Shown here: piece by piece, positions 25,061-35,792 of the stretch
Numbering within the stretch: position 1 is the first letter of the stretch
How the letters are laid out: each line of letters opens with the position of its first letter
Origin: Nageia nagi
Taxonomy: Eukaryota; Pinophyta
DNA: 64,000 nt
NCBI GenBank assembly: GCA_050084985.1
Contig: JBITNC010000001.1
Location: 163,370,001-163,434,000, forward strand
Direction: 5' to 3'
The notes under the pieces: generated by a model
What the model was told of the DNA's origin: nothing
What the model saw: the letters and a program-made list of their open reading frames with translations, nothing else
Databases searched by the model: none
Made by a program: the position numbers and the translations under genes

Positions 25061-27783
25061 ATGGTGAGTAGCTATAGTGGATCTAGAGTTTGGATAAAAA
25101 TTATTGACTTCAAGTCTCACCTAACCAATGATTTGATCCTTTTATTGGACCAAATGGAGGATTCAACCAAGGAATGGGTGCACAAAACATCTTTACATGG
25201 GTTAATTTATATGCTTGAAATTCCTTTAAAGAATGAGTCATTGAAGAATATTGTTAAGAACTATGATATAAGCAGCAATTCAATGACTATGACATAGAAG
25301 AAGTAGAATTTTACTTTCTCCTTCAACCTTGAGGACATAGCTTACTTAACCGGATTCCTATTTCAAGGAGGAGAGCTCATGCATTTTGATATACTCATCA
25401 ATGATGAAGAAAAATTCTACCTTGAAGAACATTATAATATGAAAACAAATTTTTTACAAGGTATGAATTATTTTTGGAATACAATTTTATTTTTATAGTT
25501 TAATTTTTATTCAACTAATTCATTTTAAATATTTAAAATTTTATTTTTTTTATTTGTAGTGATTTCAAATAAGGTGAAAAGAGGTCTTCTGATGTCTTGC
25601 GTTGAGGATTAATTTCTCAAGGCTTGCATGGGATTTCATACTAATCGATTGATTCTTTAAGGAAAAAAAGTGATATACATTTTTGGTCAGTATCTTATCT
25701 TATACATTCCTTTTATGGACATCGATATGATTGGTCTTCTTATGTTTCATCTAAGATAAATAATGAGTTGATTAAGGTGAAAATAATAGGTGCAAGAAAT
25801 GTACATACCACTAATTTCATTCTTGCCCTATACTATGAGGCATTGTTTGATTTGAAGGAAACACAAGTACCTACATCACACCATCAATTGATTATGAAGA
25901 TAGGTCTGTCTCCTTTCAAGTTGCAAGTTTGTAATATCCTTTCATGCAATTTTAATAGAAATTTTTTAAATCTTAATATTTTATCTATTTTGATAGTATT
26001 AATTAAATGCATTTTATTTCAAAAAGAGTTAATGCTATGAAGGATAAAAGGAATGCTATTGTGAGAGAAAAAACTCTATAGGAAGTTCAAAGAGAATTGA
26101 ACATAGCATATCAAGATCTTAGTTCTCGAACTGATTCTCAAAAGTGTCGTAAGACTCATAGATAGATACATGTAATTTATTATGAGATACAAGAAGAGGA
26201 AACTAAAGAAGAATCTTCCCTTCCTACTCAACAACAACTAGAGGTGAAACCTAAGCAGGAAAAGGAAGGTAAATATTAAAATTATATTTAGGAATGAGAA
26301 TCATTTTTTGTAACTAATTAAAATTTGTGAATGCAGATTCAGTTGTTGAAATAACTGTTCATGATATACCCTGTTGCAAGCCATTCATGAATGTAATGTT
26401 TAGGCCAATCCTACTACACCATCATCTCAATCATTGCATAAAAAATTTCTATTAATTAAGTGATTTTTATTATTTTTTATATAAACTTTTTGGTGGACTT
26501 AACTTAATTGCAATTCATTTTTGTAGGAACTCCTCAGAAAATACCTTTGTATGGGGTAAATATTTATTACCACCACCACCACAACAACAATAATAAAGAA
26601 TGAGAGGAAGTATCCCTCCACCAGGGAAAGCACCAAGAATAAGTCTTCTAGAGAGTTTTAAAGTTGATAGTCATGTTACTTTTCCCCATGTACATTTTGG
26701 CCTTGAGGTATAAGATGATAATTTGCACAATATAGAGATTGATGGTTTGGATGATTCAAATTTAGAAAATATGTTTGTAGATTATCTTAGCACACCTACT
26801 ATTAATAACACACAACCAATTGAGGCATAAGATGTTATTGGATGAGAGCAACCTATGTCCAAAGAACCTGAACCTACTACCATGATGGAGAGATAAGAAA
26901 CACCCTTGACATATCAGGAAAAGATGACCAAATAATTAAGAGATGAAGCTTTGGATTTTAAAAATTCAACAAATGTTGCAGAGTTTATGTTGAAAAATGT
27001 AAATTAATTTCTCATTCTAAATTTAAAAAAAAGTTGTGTGGGATAAATGAGAAAAAATATTGATCCAAGAGATAAATGCTTGATATCACAATCACATTTG
27101 GAGGGAGAAGTTGTTTGAAGTCGTTGCACATAACCCAAGTGTCATTAATTCTTTGATGAAAGATACAAAGGATGGAAGTTTTAAGTTTCAAAATAGAATA
27201 GCTGATGACATTCTAAACATCACTTTGGATAGGCTAGAAAATATCAATGTTGAAGCCCAAGTTTATTTTGATAAATGGACATATGAACAGAAATTGCTTA
27301 ATACATCAAATGTAGAAAACCAAAGAGCTGATGTAAGTTTTAACAATTAGAATTGAATTTATGATTTTTTGGTATTCATCATATTTTTAAGTTATACTAA
27401 AAATTTAATTTTGAATGTAGGAAAGATATGAAAACTTGAAGATCATAGTGAAAGTGATGCAGTAGCATTTCAAAAATGCAAAGGTCTACCTACTTGAATC
27501 GACAAAGGAGAGGAAAAATGTTGCTAAAATTCAATAGAAAAATCAAATTTTAAAATTGATCATCCAAGAACACAACATAGATTACAAGATTCTGTTGAAG
27601 AAAAAAGTTGAGAGTACTTCATCTATGCAACCCAGTAATGTTGATCTAACAAAGGAAGAGCTTAATATACTTTCTAAAATGGATTTAGTTGCAATGGACA
27701 TGCAAAAGGAAAATGTATTTGGGGGAGAAAAAATTGAAGAGCACATAGAAGCATCAACCTCAGCTCAAAAACCATCCACTTGA
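25061..27783 (+). pseudogene. Gene X, copy B: unidentified PMD-like, multi-exon protein
   Basis: Homologue of 1726-4452 (-). The first exon, from the ATG at 25061, has SLHGLIYMLEIPLKNESLKN (about residues 45-64), an interruption at 25295, then FNLEDIAYLTGFLFQGGEL (about 25320-25378). This 'LED-x-x-x-L-x-G-F/L' shape is what suggests a PMD-like fold; I infer this and it needs a profile search. The next exons hold INNELIKVKIIGARNVHTTN and FILALYYEALFDLKE (25760-25860). A later exon (27111-27332) is helical (DILNITLDRLENINVEAQVY). The last intron, 27333-27420, has GTAAGT...TGTAG ends and restores frame into ERYENLKIIVKVMQ and a coiled-coil-like tail ending QKPST at 27783. A few in-frame TAG codons stand where CAG would fit. 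Function unknown. Confidence 0.65.
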
Positions 27784-28009
27784 AGTGAGGGAACTTTTTT
27801 TATATTTAGTTTAATTGTATTATTTTGGCAAATTGGCAATGTGGGAGGCTTGCCATTTCATTTGAAAGACTTTTATATAACTTATTATACATATCATTTT
27901 GAATTTTGTATATGTGACATTTGTTAAAATCATGGAAAGTGGTAATTTCTAAGTTTATTATGGTTTTATATTTTTGTTTTCAAGTAAATTAGAATAATGT
28001 TAATGTGGG

Positions 28010-28212
28010 GTGCATGTTGTTGAAGTTGAGCTATTGCAATAATATGCATATGGCTCAGCTATAATAACATGCAACTAGATTAGTAGTAATAGCATGCAAC
28101 TAAATCGAATGCATGCTATTGTAGCTTGAATAGCTACATGTTGTTGTAGTCAAATTAGATGCATGTTGTTGCAGCTAGGCCTGCAACATGTTGTTGCAAT
28201 CAGACCAAATGC
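28010..28212. repeat. Array of about 25-27-bp units between the convergent genes
   Basis: About eight irregular units built on ATGCATGTTGTTG and GCAACTA. It is partly an inverted match to the array at 24672-24853, so the two arrays bracket gene X in opposite orientation. Confidence 0.7.
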
Positions 28213-28549
28213 ATGTTTAGCTATGGTTTCCCAAACTAAATAGTAATTATTGTATCATATCAAATCTAGTTTACAACTGTAATGCTAATTTATAAAAAAA
28301 TAAAAGTATGATAAAAATATCATATACAGTTTACAACATGCTAATCATATCATATAAAGTTTAGAAATTAAAGTTAAAAAAATCATTTATAATTTTATAT
28401 AATCAAATAATAGATCAAATAAGACATTAAATTGATAATTCAACTTAAAAAATCATTTATATAATCAAATAATAGCTTTAGTTTCAACCTCTATGAAATT
28501 AAAATATATTATACCCACAATAGAAATGATTGAAAAAACTTAAAGAAAA

Positions 28550-31318
28550 TTACACATTTGCACTTTCTTCATCTTCATCTACATCTCCTTTTTGCATCTA
28601 AAATAGTCCCTTTTCAAAAATTTGGTAGTAAAACTCATCTTTTGGAATTACTTCTACTTCCTTGTTTTCACCATGTTTAGCACATTCAATCCTTGATGCT
28701 CCTCTCCTATTTTCAATTGAATCCCATGTAGAAATAGCATGGAAAATTATATAAGGAATATTTAGATGTATAAATTCTTAAACATGTTTCCAAATTCTTA
28801 TCCAATCTGTTGTAAACTTTTTGATTTGATATAAGGTAAAGTATTGAAAACCCATTCATCTTCAACTGATCCCAAAACCATAATCTGACATAAGTCATAT
28901 AGGTGAAAATATTCACTTATTTTTGTCTATAGAATTGTGCTTGGATATAGTCTACCCCATAATCTTACTATTGAGCCATTTTCATCTTGTTCCCTCAATT
29001 GCTTGTATTGTTCATACATAGTAACATCGAATTGGTTTGATTGATCTGTCAACTATTTTCTATCCAAAATAACTAGAATTTTAATACCATTGATTTCAAC
29101 CTATCGACAAAAGTGTTTCATGAGATTACTAACATATTTCTTATAAATTGAACTCATGCAGCTACTATCTGTTGACCAAAAATTTGGGTGCACAATACTG
29201 ATTGACTCAACCAAATCATCCTTGCTAAACTGATATCTTATTTCACTTGACATAGTCTCTAATACTTTTCACAATTTTCTTCTTACATCAGAAATGAGAT
29301 AGTCAAATAATTATGATGTTACAAGCATTTCTTCTAATCCTTTAGCATAAATATCATCTCTCCTATAATAACAATGCATTGGGATATATTTATCATGAAC
29401 ACTTATACAAAGCTTACATGTGATATCAAATTTCAAAAAACTTTTTGAATGTTTCAAATCAATAACAGATTGCCATGCCTCAAATCTATCACTCAGAAAG
29501 TTATCCCTGCTAAGATACAAGTTATCTAGAATAAGACAAGTGTGTTTTCTTGCCCTTACAAAATCAACAATATAAATATGTCTTATTTGAGCTATCTTCA
29601 TCACATTATGCATTTTGTTCAACATTGGTAGAATTCCACATAAAGTGAGTAACAATTCAATATCTATTAACTTGTATAATATATCTTTTGCTTTATCAAC
29701 TTTTGTTCAATTTTCCCACAAATACCCACTTAATGAGACATATTCTTTGCATACTCTTAGTGCAGGTAGATACAAAGAACTCCATCTAGTATCAACATCC
29801 TTAAGTATTTTTTTGCCATTCATTATACCTACAACAAGTTGAAATTGTATAATTTGCTTTGAACTATGCACAAAATAAGAATGAATATCATGAACCAATT
29901 CCTCCACCCTAGCAACAATTTCAAAACTATTAATTATTTTATATGAAAGATTCATTTTATGTGCTATGTAATCAATTGCTATCATGTACAGAGCATATGT
30001 TCTTTGAAGCTTAACACAAATTCCATTTTTATTTCCTTGCATTAAAAATACACCATTAGCCCCAAAACATATCAACTTCATAGCTATATCATAATTGTCC
30101 ATTCCTACAATTTCCTTTAGATAACTAACTACAAGATTGCATAGATTTTCAAAATCATAACTTTGATACATTTTTGGGATTGCTAGCAACTGAGGTTGCC
30201 TCATGTGTTTAGATTATTCAAAGGTGTAAACATGTAAGCAAACCCATGAAGTATGATCAACAACAGTAACTTCATCAAAGGATAATGAAATAAATTTTGC
30301 ATCTCTTACCTTTTCTTGCAAATCTTGAATCTTAACAAATACAATATTGTTTGCAATGTCCTATGCACTACTCTCAAACCAATGGTATTGTGGTAATTTA
30401 AAATTTTGTATGCCAACAAAATGGAGAAATTTTTTGTATAATGAAATATCTAAAATTGGCCTGCCATTTTTTTAAATTTGAAATATAGCAAAAAATTAAA
30501 TAGTCTTAATAATTAGATTTCCCTGATTTGTTTTATCCATTTGATTTATGGTTCCACCTTTTTCAAAAATCTTCTTCCTTCTATTAATTTCTTTTTCATA
30601 CATCTCCTTATATTTTAGATGTAAGCATTCTATTTTATCTTTCTATTTAATAACCCTTATTTGCTTACCATCTACTTCTTCATACTCATATTTTTTCCCA
30701 CAATGTTTTTGAATTGTATCTTTTTTTAGTTGCATTCTATGTTTTTTTTTTGTTGCCCAATTGCAATATATGCATATACATTTTGTAGGTTGTTTTGAAC
30801 TATTTTTACGAATTACAGGTTCTGTTAAAGGATATGTTCCAACCCATTGATCCTGAAATGTTCTACCTAAAGTCCATTTCCTTTTTCTCTTTCCATTGGA
30901 TGACTTCTTGCTACTTGTATGTTCTTTAGATCCTTTTTGATTATCATCACTCTTATTAGTAGGTTCATGCTCACAGGGAGTAATATCAGGTTGAAATTCA
31001 TCCAACATTTCATCATCAAATATGTCTTCTTCAAGAGGAGTGACATCCAGTGTATTTTTTGTATCAAAATATTCTTACTTTTAATGAATTTGAAATGATT
31101 TTAGATGAATAATGCAATGCAAAATAAACTTGAAATAAAAAATTTAAGTTACACACCTTCTATGATAGGAGTTGGCTGCTACACCTTTTTGGTGTTTTAA
31201 AATATATCAAAATGCTTTTAGGTTTTATGGAATTATATGTTGCTATACCTCTGTTACCACTAAGCTTTGCATCACTCTTGGGAATGGGTGGAATTTCATG
31301 TGAATCAAATGTAGACAT
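28550..31318 (-). pseudogene. hAT-type transposase (DUF4371/ZNF862-like), copy B
   Basis: A proposed short first exon from the ATG at 31316-31318 (MSTFDSHEIPPIPKSDAKL) leads to a main frame from about 31060. Residues near 70-120 hold a zinc-finger-like block: CICIYCNWATKK, then KKDTIQKHCGKKYEY. The central part (about 29707-30300) shows hAT features: ISLSFDEVTVVDHTSWVCLH, then CFGANGVFLMQGNKNGICVK, YMIAIDYIAHKMNL, VEELVHDIHSYFVHSSKQ and KILKDVDTRWSSLYLPALRV. In this family the Asp after ISLS-x-D and the 'GA(N/D)GV-x-MQG-NGV' block are typical of DUF4371/ZNF862-type hAT proteins. The C-terminal part (29250-28700) matches the fragment at 1-878. The stop is TTA (reverse) at 28550-28552. Several stops and shifts make it inactive. 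Confidence 0.72.
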
Positions 31319-31319
31319 G

Positions 31320-31790
31320 ATTTCCAACTAGTTGTAGGGAAGTGCTCTCAACTCGGCTTGAAGGAGAGTGCTCCCAACCCAACTGGAAGGAGGTGCTTCC
31401 AACTTGATTGTAAGGAAGTGCTCCTAATTTGATTGTAGGGAAGTGCTCTTGATGTAGCTATAGGGAATTGCTTCTAATTTAGCTATAGGGAAGTGCTCCT
31501 AACTCAGCTATAGGAAGTTCTCTTGACCTGGCTACAGGGAAGTGCTCTCAACCTAACTACAGGGAAGTGCTCTTTAATTAGATGCAAATTAAGTGCTCTT
31601 GACCCAACTGCAAAGGAGGTTCTCTTAACCTTACCGTAGAGCAAATGCTTGCTACCAATTGTAGTGAAATGCTCCTTATTTGGTAGCACAAAAATGCTCC
31701 TAACCTAGTTGTAAAGAATATGCTCTCAATTTGGCTATAGGAAAATGCTCCTAATTTGGATGCAAAGAATATGCTCCCAATCTGCCTATA
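31320..31790. repeat. 25-bp tandem array upstream of the hAT transposase, copy B
   Basis: About 18 units of 25 bp, consensus near GTGCTCCTAACTTAGCTATAGGGAA, starting almost at the transposase ATG. The unit sequence is unlike that of the 24672-24853 array, so the two ends do not simply share a repeat. Confidence 0.93.
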
Positions 31791-32049
31791 GTGGTAATGG
31801 GTTTGGTGGCATGGTATCATCCATATGGGGGAGTTTGATATGTATATATATGCTAACCTATAAGTGGCTATTTAGGTGGGATTTTTTTAAAATATAATTT
31901 CAAGGTGAATGAGCTAAATTAAGTTTAAGAAAAAGGGCTAATATATTTAAAATCATGTTGAAAGGTCGACTACATGGGTCAAGAATATAAATGTTTTTAT
32001 AAAATTTTTTAGCTCTAAGGAGGGACCCACCATGTGCTATACTAGCCAA

Positions 32050-32790
32050 ATCAAAAAGTGAAAATCCTAAATTATAGCCTTGATTTACCAATTCACTGCT
32101 TAAAATTTTCCCTAAGATCTAGGAAAACACTTTTTACTTCTTGGTCTTCCCTAGATTTCTTGATCATTCTACCAAGTGCCTCAGCCATGATGATGAATAG
32201 GTATGGTGATAGGGGGTCTCCTTACTTGATACCTCTTTGTGAACTAAAGTATCCATTCACTTCTCCATTTATGATGATTGAAAACATAGGGTATGAGATA
32301 CATTATGTTATCCATTTTCTCCATATATTTCCAAAACCAAATTTGGTCATTACCATATCTAGGAAAATCCAACTAACTCTATCATAAGCTTTTTCCATGT
32401 CAAGCTTTATTATCATAATGGGGGTTTTATTTTATGAATTTAATGGAGAGTCTCATGCATTTAAATTATTACATTTTTTATTTGTCTCCCTTTAACAAAT
32501 CCATCTTTTTCATTTGAAATTATTCTAGGCATCATCGGTTTCAATCTTTCTACCATTATTTTTGTGATTGTCTTATAGACCACATTACATAGACTTATAG
32601 GTATATACTCTTTGAAGTCTTTAGCTTCTTGGGTTTTTGGAATTAGGGTTAGAAACATGTTATTCCATTGTTTTAAGAGTTTTCCTTTTTTGAAAAAATC
32701 CTTTATAGTGTACCAAACATCTTTCTCCACTATCTTCCAATTTTTTTTAGAAAAAACCAGCCAAAAAACCATTTGGTCTAGGCACTTTAT
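32050..32790 (-). pseudogene. LINE ORF2, 5' part of the reverse transcriptase
   Basis: The minus-strand frame 32461-32772 reads as the start of an L1-type RT: DVWYTIKDFFKKGKLLKQWN, NMFLTLIPKTQEAKDFKEYI, PISLCNVVYKTITKIMVERL and IISNEKDGFVKGRQIKNVII. Further on, in other frames near 32150-32230, comes GDPLSPYLFIIMAEALGRMI. The fragment ends about 32.05 kb, before the catalytic F-x-DD box. A same-strand RT piece that does contain that box ends at 23715, beyond the hAT-like unit. Confidence 0.85.
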
Positions 32791-33118
32791 CTGGTTCCAT
32801 GATGATGTTAATATTGTATAATTATGTAAGATACAAAATTAGCAAGATAAGGATAACCATTATGGTTATCATCATTTCCAAGTTAAGCAAGTCTATCTAT
32901 TAGGTCCCTTGCACCATTCTCTAGTAGGTGTTTGCAAATGCCTTCTATCTAGATCATCCTACACATTTGTGTGCCTATGATGTTATTTAGTAATGTATTT
33001 TGATGTTATTTAGTAAATGATGTTATCTCTAATTTTGATGAGAATAGGAAATATCAAAATGTGTTTTTCATTTTATAATATTAACATCACTACTAAACTT
33101 TTTTTTACTTGCTTCTAG

Positions 33119-34238
33119 TGAACACCATTGACCACATATGGGCATGGAAAGAAGGATGACAAAGATAAAGATAAGGGCAAAAAGAAATCAAAGGAAATGG
33201 ATGCAAAAAAAGAGAAATTTGAATTTGCAAAAATAAAATAAAAACTATTGTAAATATCCATATATATTATGTAATATCAACACAATTTTAAATTATACTA
33301 TATATATTTCATTAAGTAGGAAATGTAAATTTATTGAATAGTCAAAGAAGTTAAAAGGGGTTGTCAAATTTACTAAACATACGTTTAGCAAAGATGAGTT
33401 GATGTCAATGATTGGGGGTGATGAGGCTAGAGGTGTAGATGGTGTTACCACATCGTAGAGATATGGCATCACTCCTTTAGGTAATTATTTATAATTAATT
33501 TATTAATAAGTAATACAAATATATTCTACTTTATATTTTGAAGCATATTTATGATGTGATCCATGCAATATATGTATGTGCAGATTCGGTGAATCAACAA
33601 TCTAGGTTGATGATGACTCAAGGCTCCATAAATCTTCAAATTTATGTGAGGCCTAATGGAGACGTCCTGAAAGATGATAATGGTAATAGTTTCTATTTGA
33701 AAAATATAAATATACATATTGATTAGAAGTAAATTGATCATTTAGTAATATGATTTCAACTATTTTTTAGGTACAATATTATACAAATATCTCAAGAATG
33801 CTACAATAGTAGAATTTGTAGAAACCCTTGATAGGCCATGGAAGAGACAAGATGATTTTGGTATGTAATTGTTTTTATTTTTTGCATCATTTTTTGGTAT
33901 GTATGTTTCACTTCCTTTAATTTATTATTTTAAGAGACAAACTAATTTATGTTTTTGCAACAAAGAAGAGAATAATAACAAACTTGAAACATGAATTTGG
34001 TGAAGGGTGGAGCGAGAAGAAAGAACTGCAGTAGGCAGGATTGAATCTAAAAAGGGTTAGAGATCATGTCAAATGAAAAGTGATGAAACTTCCCCCTTAC
34101 CAAAGAACCTTAGCACAAACACTAGTTGACATCCATAAGAAGGTATGGAAAATCATCATTTATATTTATTATTTGAATTGATTTTTTTTAGCATAATACT
34201 AATTAATTATTTCATAAAAAGGTTTGGAAGATGCTACT
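33119..34238 (+). pseudogene. Second CACTA gene (TnpA-like by position), 5' exons
   Basis: At least five exons can be read with GT-AG borders: about 33119-33240 (Lys-rich, GKKDDKDKDKGKKK); 33318-33480 (FTKHTFSKDELMSMIGGDEA); 33584-33682 (LMMTQGSINLQIYVRPNGDV, donor GTAATAG); 33771-33861 (TILYKYLKNATIVEFVETLD, donor GTATGT); and from about 33963 (KRVRDHV, LPPYQRTLAQTLVDIHKK). The frame carries over the exon joins. The last exon is cut at 34238 by the gypsy element and continues at 52101 in frame once one CTACT copy is removed. En/Spm elements encode a second protein that binds subterminal repeats; I give that role here by position only. Confidence 0.55.
34234..34238. repeat. Target-site duplication of the gypsy element (CTACT, left)
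   Basis: CTACT directly before the LTR; the second copy is at 52096-52100. Five bases is the expected length for Ty3/gypsy integration. Confidence 0.97.
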
Positions 34239-35089
34239 TGTTGCAGTGAAAATAGAGCTGGAATGTAGAATAACATAAAATACAATTATTCTTAAATTTT
34301 CACTGAACCTCAAATTATGTAAAATAGGTAGAAATGTTATAATTATAAAGTGATATTGATTTTCAGCTCAAACTACAATTTTCCCTTAGAAGGGACTTTT
34401 ACAAATTCCATTTGCCAAAATGAAGGTATTAGATCTTCATTGTTTTTTATTTGCTTGCTTCTCTCCTTGATATGAACAACCTGTAAATCCTACACACATG
34501 CAAAAGACAATAACATCAAAGCATCTATGTATGACATGTATTAAATTGAAACTAGCATAAAACAATAAAAGGTATGAGCTCACAAGATTTTGGCAGCATT
34601 ACCCTACTTCAAAAATATGGGTCAAGATCGGTTCCTATTGCTTTGTATTGGCTTGTATTTATAGATTTTGGGTGAGATTTTCCAAGGCTGGTAAGGGGAA
34701 GTGAAAAGCCACCGTAGGTTGTAACTGACCCCCTCTATCCACATCATCTTGGAAGAATGAAATGTTTCAACTTTCTCTTGCTATTTTGGTTTCTTGTTCG
34801 GCTGTTATAGAGTCATCGGTGATTACTAGGCGAACGTCGACGATCACCTCAAAACACCGACGACTGTTTTGGGTCGCTGGCGACTGGTTTTCAATTTTTG
34901 TAACAATATTAAAATGACCACCAAATAGCCAATTTTACCTAAAAAGAGTCATGTGACCACCCATTTTGCATGTACTCGATGGGAGCTATCCAATAATATG
35001 GTTTTTTTAAACCTATTTTATATTGTCACAAATAATTATGATTATTTCAATGTTTACTAGTTAAAAAGGGACATTTTTAGGTGTCTACA
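34239..35089 (-). repeat. 3' LTR of the gypsy element
   Basis: 851 bp; on the minus strand it begins TGTAGACACC and ends CTGCAACA, with TG...CA ends. It contains a TATAAATA box (plus-strand 34656-34663) and a GC-rich patch with CGACGA-like repeats (34820-34890). Confidence 0.97.
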
Positions 35090-35103
35090 TTTTTCCCCTT
35101 TTT
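35090..35103 (-). other. Polypurine tract of the gypsy element
   Basis: Minus strand AAAAAGGGGAAAAA directly before the 3' LTR; this primes plus-strand DNA synthesis. Confidence 0.92.
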
Positions 35104-35792
35104 GAATTATCAACCAAAAATGCGGTTGATGATTTCAAAAATATAGAATGAGAAGCTTTATCACTTGATTATTTGTTGTTGCTTTTTTATGATATAAGTT
35201 TTGACTCAATTTCTTAGATGAATCAAAATTTTGATTTATCAAATTATGATAAAATGTGTTTTCATTTTACATTTGATGTAGTTTTGAAAACAAATTTGAA
35301 TATACTTCAAAAATGACTATTTTTGGTATGACAATGTGTTGAGCTTGTGTGACAGTTGCATGACATTTCTATTATGTCATTTTGCATGTCTAAGTGCACA
35401 TGTACTGTATAAGTCCTCTTTAGTATATGAGTTTGATGGTGTTGTCCTTTATCCCGACAACGGGGTTTCAAGATGATCTCCTGTAACAATGATACATCAC
35501 ATTTTATCATTTTTTATTTTCTTGACCAATTTAATGTTATTTTGAGAAATTTTTAATATTCTCATGGCTATTCCCAAATGCGGCATTTTACTTCCAATCA
35601 CCAACATTTAGTGGTGGTCACCGACGTCCGTCCTCCAGTCGTCGATGTTTCTTCATTGGATGTAAGTAAAAAGAAAAAGTTTTAACTTTTTCTTATTCAT
35701 TTCTTTTCTAGCTATCACTTTCATTGTCAGCCAGAACCAATTTTTGTTGCAATTTCATTGATTTCCAACCATTGATATTCGTTACAATCATC
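35104..35792. other. Gypsy interior between PPT and the antisense PMD gene
   Basis: Contains a patch with GTCACCGACGTCCG and CAGTCGTCGATGTTT (35616-35650), similar to motifs in the LTR and in the leader at 50925-51090. It is upstream of the PMD start, so it could hold that gene's promoter. No ORF recognised. Confidence 0.5.

Larger units (their letters stand above)
24672..31790. mobile_element. Two-gene hAT-like transposon unit, copy B (outer ends not defined)
   Basis: Gene X (+, 25061-27783) and a hAT-type transposase (-, 28550-31318) converge, with tandem arrays before both starts (24672-24853 and 31320-31790) and one between the stops. Copy A, inverted at the left edge of the window, has the same arrangement. 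LINE RT fragments on the minus strand flank both sides (to 23715 and from about 32050), so the true ends probably lie in 23.72-24.67 and 31.80-32.05 kb. I could not fix terminal inverted repeats or an 8-bp target duplication by eye, so the limits given are those of the arrays. Confidence 0.6.

Noticed and set aside
24672-31790. CRISPR-like or other spacer-repeat arrays
   Set aside because: Units are contiguous diverged minisatellites with no constant repeat and variable spacer pattern, in a plant context.
31504-31820. Two minus-strand ORFs in the 25-bp array
   Set aside because: Repeat translation upstream of the transposase start; no link to its frame.
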